Origin: Anaerolineales bacterium
GTDB lineage: Bacteria; Chloroflexota; Anaerolineae; 4572-78; J111
Direction: 5' to 3'
Assembly (NCBI GenBank): GCA_012032575.1
Contig: JAAUSP010000148.1
Location: 1-14,127, forward strand
Length of the DNA: 14,127 nucleotides
A program made the position numbers and the translations under genes. This document shows, one piece after another, positions 1-6,266 of this stretch (its first letter is position 1; every line of letters starts with the position of its first letter). The notes below the pieces were generated by a model. It did no database searches. It saw only the letters and a list, made by a program, of their open reading frames with translations, and was not told the DNA's origin.

Positions 1-1463
1 CAAATAATAATGGCCGAAGGGTAGTTTGGTCAAGGGGTCGGACTGAACGACTTTGACCGAACGGCCCGCCTCGGCCAGCCAGACCGTTTGGCCCTGGTCG
101 GTCACAATTTGAGCGGAGTTCGGACCGCCGAGAGCGGGCGTAATTTCGGCGTAACCGGCCAGATCGGGCAGCCAGTCGGTCAGCGGCAGACCCAATGTTT
201 GGCTGTAGTAAAGCGGCAGGGATGATTATAGGGCAGTTCGGGGTTTTGCAGGATGATCCAGCTATGGCCCAGACTCACCCCAAACAGCAGCAGCATCCCG
301 CCGCGCCACAACATCGAACGGTAATTGTGCCAGGCCAGGGCCAGCAGCGGCGCCAGCGCCGGCAGAGCCACCACCAAAAATCGCGGTCCCAATTCCCAGG
401 CTGTCCAGAAGCCGCCGGCCACAGCCGTGACGCCCAGCGCCAGGCCAAAAGGCAGCATCACCCACCAGTAGCGATTGCTGCCGCGCAGGCCATCAGCGAT
501 CAAAAACGGCGCTCCCCACAGCGCAATTATATAAGTGGGGGCAAAAACAAACAACCCCCGCTGCTGGTCCACCAGCCAGCCCACCAACCCCCGCCCCAGG
601 CGATCCCAAAAGATCGAGGTTATCGTGGGCGCCGTAATATCAGGCTCGCCCACTTTGACCCACTGGTTGTCAAACCAGAAAAGCAAACCGATGGAGAGGA
701 AGGCCAAAAGAAGAGGCGAAGAGGCGAGGAAACGAAGAGGCGAGACGAAACGAGCGAAGAACGGCCAACCTTCCAACCTTCCAACCTTCCAACCTTCCAA
801 CCTTCCAACCTTCCAACCTTCCAACCCTCCAACCTTCCAAACAAACAGCACCGCCAGCAGAATCGCCAGCGGGATAAAGCGGCGGTTGAGCCAGGGCAGG
901 GTGATGAGGGCCAGCAGGGTCAAAGTAAAGGTTGTGGGAGTCGCCCGATTTTGGCTGAGCGTGTAGTACAGTACCATTGTGGTCAACAGCGCACCGAGGA
1001 GTTCCGGGTAAACCAGGTATTGATACAACAGCAAGGGCGGACTGAGGGCGACAAATAGAGTCGCCAGGAGCGAGGCCCCAACATCTTCACTGACCAGCAG
1101 CGCCAGCTTAAAGGTCAGGCTCGCCAGCAGTCCGCCGAGAAGGGCCTGAAACACCAGCACGCCCAGCCGGCCCCCCAGGGCATAAGCAGGCGCAATCAGC
1201 ACGGGCAAACCTAACTGATGATCCAAAATCTGTTGGCCGCCGGGGCCGAGTCGGATATGGGGAGTAATGTCCCGGCTGAGATAAAAGTTCAGATAATCGA
1301 GCTGGCTGTAATTATTGGCCAGGTCAAAATCCCCATCAACCACCAGGGAATGAGCCGCCAGGAGGTAATGCGGCTCGTCGCCGGTGGCTCGCCAGGTCCG
1401 CTCGACGAAAGGGAGCAGGGCCAGGTAGATGGCCAGAGTCAAAAACCGGCCACCACCGGCCAT
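1..1463 (-). CDS. GT-C membrane glycosyltransferase (GT39-like), frameshifted, 3' end off window
   Basis: Polytopic membrane protein that probably transfers a sugar from a polyprenyl-phosphate donor on the outer face of the cytoplasmic membrane. After the first hydrophobic segment comes the acidic pair G-D29-E30-P-H, typical of GT-C/GT39 catalytic loops, then at least eight hydrophobic segments. As given, the frame stops at 180-182 (TGA). In the frame read from 218 down to 1 the sequence continues as a convincing protein (LPLYYSQTLGLPLTDWLPD, then a soluble stretch with no stop). Adding one base to the GGG run at 219-221 joins the frames into at least 488 residues, continuing past the window edge. 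Residues about 208-252 are translated low-complexity repeats (see repeat entries). The start ATG at 1461-1463 has no clear Shine-Dalgarno; it lies 54 bp behind the preceding GT2 gene, so it is probably co-transcribed. Family call fairly sure; substrate unknown. Confidence 0.72.
219..221 (-). other. Frameshift site (probable one-base deletion)
   Basis: The minus strand reads AATCATCCCTGCCGC. The 0 frame runs NHPCRFTTAKHWVCR and stops. With CCCC in place of CCC it reads NHPLPLYYSQTLGLPLTDW and stays open to the window edge. The heptamer CAGGGAT (217-223, plus strand) is identical to that at the second frameshift site at 1894-1900. Confidence 0.75.
706..760. repeat. Purine-rich degenerate repeat (GAAGAGGCGA-type) inside a CDS
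   Basis: Degenerate copies of GAAGAGGCGA and GAGGCGAG directly abut the octamer array. They are translated on the minus strand as a Ser/Leu/Phe/Arg-rich stretch (about residues 234-252) before the next hydrophobic segment. The same GAGGCGAG word occurs between genes at 12523-12575, so this looks like a dispersed repeat family and not ancestral coding sequence. Confidence 0.7.
765..840. repeat. Octamer tandem array (CCAACCTT)n, about 9.5 units, inside a CDS
   Basis: Nine full 8-bp units plus four bases of a tenth run from 765 to 840; the unit at 821-828 is CCAACCCT. On the coding strand it is (GGAAGGTT)n. Three units make 24 bp, so it is translated as a repeating octapeptide of the form EGWKVGRL (residues about 208-233) between two hydrophobic segments of the glycosyltransferase. 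A change in copy number that is not a multiple of three would shift the frame. A related GGAAGGTT cluster lies at 10260-10310 between genes. Confidence 0.95.
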
Positions 1464-1517
1464 GAAGGACTTTGGATTTTGGATTTCGGCCAGAGGCTGC
1501 TCAGGGGCCTGGCAACT

Positions 1518-2566
1518 TCAATTTCCATCCGGTTCGATCCCATCCCCTAAAGGTTGCGGCGGAGCCAGACTCTCCGCCCTCAGTTGTTCCTGCCAGTATA
1601 GCAGCATCCCGCAGCCAAAAGAAATAGCGTTGTAGATATAGTAGAGCCAGTGCATCGGAATGACTTGCAGGGTAAACAACAGCCCGCGTTTGTGGTAGAA
1701 AAAACGGTACAAATTTTGATTGAGCCACAACAGGAGCGCCGCCAGGCCCAGAACAAATAAGAGGGCATACGGCTGAAAAAAAGCAACGACCAGCGCCAGC
1801 AGCAAGGCATAAACGGCCACCACACTAACCCGGTTGTGCGTTTGCAAATTCAGATCGCTCATAAGAGCCTGGTCTCTTAAAATCAACTGCGTCCAGGGAT
1901 ACCCCGGTCAAAAATGTCGGATTTGAGCAGGCTAAAGAAGGTCCAGGCTTTGAGGTGCTTCACCTGAACGTGTTTGGCTAGGCGAATGCGTCCACCGGCC
2001 TGCTTGAGCCGGTAGCCCAGATCAATATCTTCAATCGCCGGGCGGCGGTAGCGCTGCAAATCGAAGCCGCCCAACGCCAGAAACTGCGAACGCTTGATGA
2101 CCCCGCAGCCGGTCCAAAAGGTGGAAGCTTCTTCGCTGCTGTTCTGGTGGACATAATGGTGGAACAAATTTTTGTATTGGGCGATAAAGTTGGCTGCGCC
2201 CGGCGCGTCGTCGTAGGAGCCAAACAGGGCATCGAGGGTGGGGTCGGCTTGAAAAACCTGGGCAATATGGGCCAGGGTGTCGAGGTGAAGTTCGCAATCG
2301 GCGTCAATAAAATAGAGGTATTGACCGCGCGCCGCCCGTGCTCCTAAATTACGCGCCGCCGCCGGCCCGAGACGGCCTTTGGTTTTGAGCAGACGCGCCC
2401 CAAACTGGCCGGCCAGCCGGTCAGAGCCGTCGGTTGAGCCGTCGTCCACCACGACCAGTTCCCAATCGGTAAAGGTGGATTGGCCGATGGCCGTCAGGCA
2501 GCGTTTGAACATGTCGCCGCCGTTGTAAACAGGGATAACGATAGAAAATAAAGGCGAATGAGTCAT
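1518..2566 (-). CDS. Family 2 glycosyltransferase with C-terminal membrane segments, frameshifted
   Basis: GT-A fold glycosyltransferase using a nucleotide-sugar donor at the cytoplasmic face of the membrane. N-terminal motif FSIVIPVYNGG, then VVVDDGSTDGS (about residues 38-48), the metal-binding DAD at 88-90, and the acidic E-D-I-D motif at about 179-182. As given, the frame starting at 2566 stops at 1883-1885 after RGIPGRS. One extra base in the GGG run at 1896-1898 gives RGIPWTQLILRDQ and continues in frame through two hydrophobic segments to a stop at 1518-1520, a total of about 349 residues. That matches the usual GT2 layout with a C-terminal membrane anchor. It follows another GT2 gene after an 83-bp spacer that holds a dispersed repeat. 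Acceptor and donor unknown. Confidence 0.82.
1896..1898 (-). other. Frameshift site (probable one-base deletion)
   Basis: The minus strand reads GGTATCCCTGGACGC, giving GIPGRS and a stop. With CCCC it reads GIPWTQLILRDQALMSDL and continues into the membrane-anchor part of the same protein. The plus-strand heptamer CAGGGAT (1894-1900) is identical to that at 217-223, although the codon grid is different at the two sites. Confidence 0.8.
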
Positions 2567-2610
2567 AAAGTTATCTTAACCCAACCAACATTATTCCAGG
2601 TTGCACAATA

Positions 2611-2644
2611 GGGATTTCTCGGCCTCCGGCCTCGAAATGACATG
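2611..2644. repeat. Dispersed palindromic repeat, copy A
   Basis: GGGATTTCTCGGCCTC, then CGGCCTCGAAATGACATG. It contains the same words (GATTTCTCGGCCTC and TCGAAATGAC) as copies at 8055-8138 and 13690-13790. It fills most of the 83-bp gap between the two GT2 genes and holds no open reading frame of its own. Confidence 0.8.
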
Positions 2645-2649
2645 GCCGT

Positions 2650-3840
2650 TTATTTTCTGGCAGCTCGCTCTTCCCAAATTTGGGGCGACTGCTTTAGAGT
2701 TTCCCACATCCCTGCTGCGGCCATGGCCATATCGAGCATAAAAAAGAAGGGCAGCCAGACGATTTGAAGCCACAGCACTCGTGGCGCTCGGTCAAGGGCA
2801 AGGGCAGCGATAATTTGCAACAGCGGGGTCAGCAGGCTGGCGGCCAGCACCCGACCCAACAGCGACCGGCTGGGCCGATGGAGCACAGCCAAAGCGGCTC
2901 CGGCCAGCAGCGCCAGGCGGTCCAGATAACCCAGGGCGAACATCAGCAGTTCCAGGCGCAGCGGCCAGGGCAACTGCGCATCAAACAAGGTTGAGCGGGC
3001 CTGATTTTTAGCCACCTCGTTGAAGCCCCTGGCCCAGCGGGTGTGCTGCCGCCAATAGCCGCCAATGGTTTGGGGCACGCTGTGGTAACTGACTGCCTGC
3101 GGCTCAAAAGCAATATCCCAGCCGGCGCGGGCCAGTTTGAGGGTCAAATCGCTGTCTTCCAGCAACGCGCCGGGTTTAAAGTTGCCCACCTGGGTCAGTG
3201 CGGCGCGGCGATAAGCGCAGTTCGCGCCCAACAGGGCCGGGGCTAGATTCAGCCGGTTCTTGGCCCGCATCGTTACCAGTTGATGGACCAGTCCTTCAAA
3301 GGTGGTGTAGCTGGCGCCCGGGCTGGCGCTGGCATTGCTGACCGCGCGCCGGCCGCTCACCCCACCAATTTTTTTATCGGCAAAGGGGGAAGTCAGGGTT
3401 TTCAGGGCTGCGGGTTGCGGGCGTTCATCAGCATCATAGACGGCTATAATTTCGCCCTGCGGAAATGCGACCAGGGCTGTATTGAGCGCCTGGGCTTTGC
3501 CCGCATTTTGCTCCAAAGAAAGCAAATGCCAGTTTTCTTTCCCCCGAATCCAGTCTTTAATAATTTCCTGACTCCCATCCGTCGAACCATCGTTAATCAG
3601 CACCACGGTCAGCTTATCAACGGGGTACGCCAGGTCTGCCAGCGCCACCAGCAGTTGGGGCAGCGCTGCCGCTTCATTGCGGAGTGGGATCAACATCAAC
3701 ACCGGCGGCGCAAAATCCCCGTGTGCGGGTCGAGTTTTATCCGGCAGCAGGGCCAATAAAACAAAAAGCCACCGCCTGATGGTAAAAACCAGCAATACAC
3801 CGGCTATCAGCCATGCCGCCAGAGTCAGGATTCGGCGCAT
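2650..3840 (-). CDS. Family 2 glycosyltransferase, processive (QxxRW) type
   Basis: Membrane-bound GT2 enzyme of 396 residues resembling poly-N-acetylglucosamine or cellulose synthase-like catalytic subunits. One or two N-terminal hydrophobic segments (5-32) precede the GT-A domain: IPLRNEAAALPQ at 51-62, VLINDGSTDGS at 80-90, the DAD metal site at 136-138, the acidic LLEDSDL at 226-232, and QHTRW at 265-269, the QxxRW signature of processive synthases. Three C-terminal hydrophobic stretches (about 297-375) probably form the export channel. The ATG at 3838-3840 lies inside the 3' end of the nucleotidyltransferase reading frame as given. It is probably translated from the same mRNA as that gene and the downstream GT2. 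Enzyme class is firm; the polymer made is unknown. Confidence 0.86.
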   Translation of the reverse strand: MRRILTLAAWLIAGVLLVFTIRRWLFVLLALLPDKTRPAHGDFAPPVLMLIPLRNEAAALPQLLVALADLAYPVDKLTVVLINDGSTDGSQEIIKDWIRGKENWHLLSLEQNAGKAQALNTALVAFPQGEIIAVYDADERPQPAALKTLTSPFADKKIGGVSGRRAVSNASASPGASYTTFEGLVHQLVTMRAKNRLNLAPALLGANCAYRRAALTQVGNFKPGALLEDSDLTLKLARAGWDIAFEPQAVSYHSVPQTIGGYWRQHTRWARGFNEVAKNQARSTLFDAQLPWPLRLELLMFALGYLDRLALLAGAALAVLHRPSRSLLGRVLAASLLTPLLQIIAALALDRAPRVLWLQIVWLPFFFMLDMAMAAAGMWETLKQSPQIWEERAARK

Positions 3841-5047
3841 CAGCCGATGCGCTTTTACGACCCTTTTTCAGCAAACCCGCCGTATCCGTTTTGTGAAAGG
3901 CCAGCGCCGTCTGCCAGATTTGCCACTTTTCCCCCCACGAACCGGCCCAGCGGGCCGCTTCCTGACGGTCGGCCAAACCACGCCGCAAGCGTTGGGGCAC
4001 AGTAGTCAGAGGCGGGTGCTGTGTCCGCCGGAAAATTCCCGGCCCATCCAGCGAGCGAACATAGGCGGCCAAATCCGGCGGGCACTCTTTTGCCAGAGTC
4101 GCCAGAGACTCTTCAGAAATGGCCGCACCGTAAAGGGTTTTGGCCCAGTATAGACCGGCAAAGACAAACGCCTGGGCTTTGGCCTGACGAGTCAGACTGA
4201 GTATTTCATTCCAATTCAATTCGGCGGCCCAGATTTCAATGACCCGGCCAATATCGTAAAGCTGCACAAAAACGGACGCGCCCATAATCACGTGGAAAGC
4301 CGCATGAACCGTCAGGTGCAGGATCATATCGCTGGTTGACAGCCGATAAGCCGGCTGACCGCACAGCGAGACAGGCATCGCCCGCGCCCACACCCCCGGC
4401 GTAATATCAACCTTGAGGCCAAACCACGCCTCTTCCAGCAAGCCATGTGGTTCGACCATCCGCTCGCCGCCGGCGCTGAGATAGGGATTCGGGGTGTCAC
4501 CCTGGCGGCCTTCCCGGCGATAGGTGCTGAGATGTTTGGTAATCCCCGGTCCTTGTTCGGCGCTTTTGTGTTTGCCCTGGTAGCCTAAACTTTCCAACAC
4601 TGGCCCTACACTGGGCAAATCCTCCGCCCGAAACAGCAGGTCAATATCATTCATTGGGCGCAGGGCCGCTTCGGGATAAACGGTAGCGGCCAGCAGCGCC
4701 CCTTTCAGCACCAGTACATCAATTTTCTGGAGTGCGAACCCGGTCAGGAGTTCAGTCAACTGCTGGCCGATAGCCTCGTTCCGTTTGGCGTGAGCCTGCC
4801 GGGTAACAGCCAGTTTGGCCGCAGCCAGTGGCGGCAATGTCATCTTAGCCTCGGTGAGCCGCCAATGCAACAGCGGGGCCAAACCTAACGCAATCGCTGT
4901 TACAACCACATCCTCCCAAACTACTTTTTCCAAAGACTCACACAGGTTCGGCCTAAATTCCCTCGACAGGGCCTTGATAATCGGTTGGATAGAACCATTG
5001 GTTAAATGAGACACTATTGCCAGATTTAGAAAACCGGATATAATCAA
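3737..5047 (-). CDS. NTP_transf_5-like nucleotidyltransferase family protein
   Basis: Soluble protein of about 400 residues with a nucleotidyltransferase-fold core: IDVLVLKGALLAATVYPEAAL (split IDVLVLKG at 109-116, then YPEAAL), followed by RPMNDIDLLF (130-139), whose D134 and D136 would bind metal. This KG...YP...R.x.DIDLL pattern is the signature of the PF14907-like family found in glycan clusters and in some lasso-peptide clusters; its substrate is not generally known. The TTG at 5045-5047 is the most upstream start and GTG at 5012-5014 is an alternative; neither has a good ribosome binding site. As given, the frame overlaps the next GT2 gene by 104 bp and ends in an unfamily-like tail. 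One extra base in the A5G3 run (about 3861-3868) would instead end it at 3855 with LLKKGS, just before the GT2 start. Confidence 0.75.
   Translation of the reverse strand: MIISGFLNLAIVSHLTNGSIQPIIKALSREFRPNLCESLEKVVWEDVVVTAIALGLAPLLHWRLTEAKMTLPPLAAAKLAVTRQAHAKRNEAIGQQLTELLTGFALQKIDVLVLKGALLAATVYPEAALRPMNDIDLLFRAEDLPSVGPVLESLGYQGKHKSAEQGPGITKHLSTYRREGRQGDTPNPYLSAGGERMVEPHGLLEEAWFGLKVDITPGVWARAMPVSLCGQPAYRLSTSDMILHLTVHAAFHVIMGASVFVQLYDIGRVIEIWAAELNWNEILSLTRQAKAQAFVFAGLYWAKTLYGAAISEESLATLAKECPPDLAAYVRSLDGPGIFRRTQHPPLTTVPQRLRRGLADRQEAARWAGSWGEKWQIWQTALAFHKTDTAGLLKKGRKSASADAPNPDSGGMADSRCIAGFYHQAVAFCFIGPAAG
3861..3868 (-). other. Possible third frameshift site
   Basis: The minus strand reads CTGAAAAAGGGTCGTAA. 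In the long frame this is LLKKGRKSASADA and continues 104 bp into the next gene. With one extra base in the A or G run it becomes LLKKGS and ends at the TAA at 3855-3857, 15 bases ahead of the GT2 ATG. The shift needed is again one missing base, as at 219-221 and 1896-1898. Inference only. Confidence 0.4.
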
Positions 5048-5105
5048 ATATTATTGCGAATATTTGCAACTAAATTAGTTATCAACCGCAAAACATTTGC
5101 GAAAA

Positions 5106-5131
5106 TATTAGCTAAAAAAAGGCGCGCTATC
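5106..5131 (+). repeat. Left arm of the 26-bp perfect inverted repeat
   Basis: Exact reverse complement of 5442-5467. It contains the palindrome TTAGCTAA, an A7 run and GGCGCGC. It lies 59 bp upstream of the nucleotidyltransferase start. Confidence 0.95.
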
Positions 5132-5279
5132 TTAATTATTTATTTAACACGACACTCAGGGGCGTATATAGATTGTGGAGAAACACGACACTATAGCCAC
5201 AAATCAGCACAGACGGTTCACGGCTAAAATTGGTGCGAATTTTGGCGGCAAATGACCGGCTACTCCTCACCTATACTCC

Positions 5280-5312
5280 CCCCAGCCTATCATTAAGACA
5301 GGCTTGATGGGG
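5280..5312 (-). other. Stable hairpin between the peptide ORF and the nucleotidyltransferase
   Basis: Arms AGCCTATC (5284-5291) and GACAGGCT (5297-5304) form an 8-bp stem with one G-U pair and a 5-base loop. CCCC (5280-5283) and GGGG (5309-5312) can extend it across a 4-base bulge. No T run follows on either strand, so it is more likely a processing, attenuation or mRNA-stability structure than a simple terminator. It would separate the peptide from downstream genes on a shared minus-strand transcript. Confidence 0.5.
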
Positions 5313-5334
5313 TGTAGCCCTTAAAACGCAAAAC

Positions 5335-5406
5335 TTAGTGGGAGCTGAAAGTTACGGACTTCAATTCAGCATGCTTCTTCAGTTCGGGCTTGCTATATTT
5401 CTTCAT
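5335..5406 (-). CDS. Short RiPP-like leader peptide (lasso-type leader pattern), 23 aa
   Basis: A 23-codon ORF beginning MKKYSKPELKK and ending VTFSSH before TAA. The ribosome binding site is unusually strong: AAAGGAGGAG, with GGAGG at 5418-5422, 11 bases before the ATG at 5404-5406. Residues Y4, P7, L9, A13 and T19 fit the lasso-peptide leader pattern YxxPxLxxxGxxxxxT at every spacing, with Ala in place of Gly. In that family the Thr is the penultimate leader residue and the core follows. Here only three residues remain after T19-F20, too few for a lasso core. One extra base in the CCC run near the end would lengthen it only to FSSPLSFAF. No cyclase (B/C) genes are in the window. It lies within the 26-bp inverted-repeat element, 288 bp before the nucleotidyltransferase. 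It could be a relic, a leader-only regulator, or a chance match; the strong RBS argues for translation. Confidence 0.5.
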   Translation of the reverse strand: MKKYSKPELKKHAELKSVTFSSH

Positions 5407-5441
5407 CTCTATAATCTCCTCCTTTCGTCAGTGGTAAACAC

Positions 5442-5467
5442 GATAGCGCGCCTTTTTTTAGCTAATA
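5442..5467 (-). repeat. Right arm of the 26-bp perfect inverted repeat
   Basis: Exact reverse complement of 5106-5131. It lies about 20 bp upstream of the ribosome binding site of the short peptide ORF, so the arm may contribute part of that gene's promoter (TATTAG at its outer end resembles a -10 box on the minus strand). Confidence 0.95.
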
Positions 5468-5611
5468 CTTATTAAAAACACTTTAATTTAGTGAAATAAC
5501 GACAAAAACTGGCATCTATTATACTACGAATGACCATAATGCAAAACAGGCTAAAATTGTTAATAGGCGAGACTGCGCCATCGAATCAGGAACAGCTTAA
5601 AAGGAGGGGTG

Positions 5612-6121
5612 ATGACCAAAAAATTGACACGGGAACGAATTATCGCCACCATTAAAATTGCTCACAAGTGTGGCGAGTTGCCTGATTTGAGTGAGCTTGA
5701 CTTGAGCCAAATGAATTTGCGTGGCATAGATTTACGTAATGTAAATCTGCAAGGGGCCGATTTGAGCCACGCTGACCTTAGCGGAACTGACCTGCGCGGA
5801 GCCTGGTTAAGCCATGCCTGTTTGTACAACGCCAGCCTCCGTGGAGCCGACTTGCGCGGGGCCGACATGGATCACGCCGATTTGGTCAAAGCTAACCTGG
5901 CCGGAGCTGACCTGCGTGGCGCTACCCTGACCGATACCCTTCTGACCGATGCCAATTTTGAAGGTACAAATTTAAATGGCGCTACTATCGAGCACCTTTA
6001 TCCATCAAAAACAAGCCAGTTCAGCAATTCGCTGTCCAATAATAACAGCACAGTAACTCGGCTCACTAATTTTGGTAGGCCGGAAACTGTGGCCACAATT
6101 GAAACAGTCGAAACACGTTAA
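5612..6121 (+). CDS. Pentapeptide-repeat protein
   Basis: Small, probably cytoplasmic protein of 169 residues. A charged N-terminal helix (MTKKLTRERIIATIKIAHKC, about residues 1-20) leads into roughly 18 pentapeptides of the A(D/N)LXX type between residues about 25 and 125 (for example GADLS, HADLS, GTDLR, GADLR), which would form a right-handed quadrilateral beta helix. A Ser/Thr/Asn-rich tail follows. The ATG at 5612 has AAGGAGGGG at 5601-5609 in front of it; the in-frame GTG at 5609 would overlap that site and is less likely. It is the only plus-strand gene here, is divergent from the peptide and nucleotidyltransferase, and ends in its own terminator. Some members of the family (McbG, Qnr, AlbG) protect gyrase from peptide toxins, but most have no known role and nothing here fixes one. 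Confidence 0.9.
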   Translation: MTKKLTRERIIATIKIAHKCGELPDLSELDLSQMNLRGIDLRNVNLQGADLSHADLSGTDLRGAWLSHACLYNASLRGADLRGADMDHADLVKANLAGADLRGATLTDTLLTDANFEGTNLNGATIEHLYPSKTSQFSNSLSNNNSTVTRLTNFGRPETVATIETVETR

Positions 6122-6154
6122 GCGGCAGTTTAGCAGAGATTGGCCCATTTTCCA

Positions 6155-6186
6155 GACCAAAAAATGCTCATTTTTTGGTCATTTTT
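6155..6186 (+). terminator. Intrinsic terminator of the pentapeptide-repeat gene
   Basis: Perfect 11-bp stem GACCAAAAAAT (6155-6165) / ATTTTTTGGTC (6170-6180), loop GCTC, followed by ATTTTT (6181-6186). It lies 34 bp after the TAA of the pentapeptide-repeat gene. The tail of T favours the plus strand. Confidence 0.8.
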
Positions 6187-6203
6187 AAGCCTAAGGCAGG
6201 CCG

Positions 6204-6239
6204 GGCTCCCACGCCCGGCCAAACGACGGCGTGGGAGCC
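6204..6239. repeat. REP-like GC-rich palindrome
   Basis: GGCTCCCACGCC (6204-6215) and GGCGTGGGAGCC (6228-6239) are perfect 12-bp reverse complements with a 12-base spacer. It sits between the convergent ends of the pentapeptide-repeat gene and the GT39-like gene and could end or stabilise the minus-strand transcript. Confidence 0.75.
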
Positions 6240-6266
6240 GTCGCTGCTAAGGCGATAGTACAACTT

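Larger units (their letters stand above)
5106..5467. mobile_element. MITE-like element with perfect 26-bp terminal inverted repeats
   Basis: Positions 5106-5131 (TATTAGCTAAAAAAAGGCG, then CGCTATC) are the exact reverse complement of 5442-5467 (GATAGCGCGCCTTTTTTTAG, then CTAATA). The pair bounds 362 bp of AT-rich DNA lying between two divergently placed genes. The only coding signal inside is a 23-codon ORF at 5335-5406. No transposase is present and no clear target duplication is visible, though the ends are TA-rich. The direct repeat AACACGACACT occurs at 5146-5156 and 5182-5192. Alternatively the repeats could be paired regulator sites. Their perfection over 26 bp is certain; the mobile-element reading is inference. 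Confidence 0.55.
5048..5611. other. AT-rich intergenic region, 564 bp
   Basis: Markedly richer in A+T than the flanking genes. It holds the 26-bp inverted repeats, the short peptide ORF and the hairpin described separately. Outside these are A/T-rich words such as TGCGAATATTT and TGCGAAAATATT (5054-5108) next to the nucleotidyltransferase, and a possible weak promoter for the plus-strand pentapeptide gene (TATACT at 5520-5525, about 87 bp before its ATG, without a good -35). Confidence 0.7.

Noticed and set aside
765..840. CRISPR-like array
   Set aside because: Units are 8 bp with no spacers; it is a simple tandem repeat.
195..1058. Long plus-strand open frame of 287 codons (Gln/Pro/Arg-rich)
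   Set aside because: It is antisense to the glycosyltransferase; its composition is the shadow of a hydrophobic membrane gene, and no protein family is recognisable.
217..1900. Programmed ribosomal frameshifting at the shared CAGGGAT heptamer
   Set aside because: The codon grid differs at the two sites and neither is a known slippery sequence, so a lost base is simpler.
5277..5312. Intrinsic terminator after the peptide ORF
   Set aside because: The hairpin is good, but no T run follows it on either strand, so it is listed only as a hairpin.
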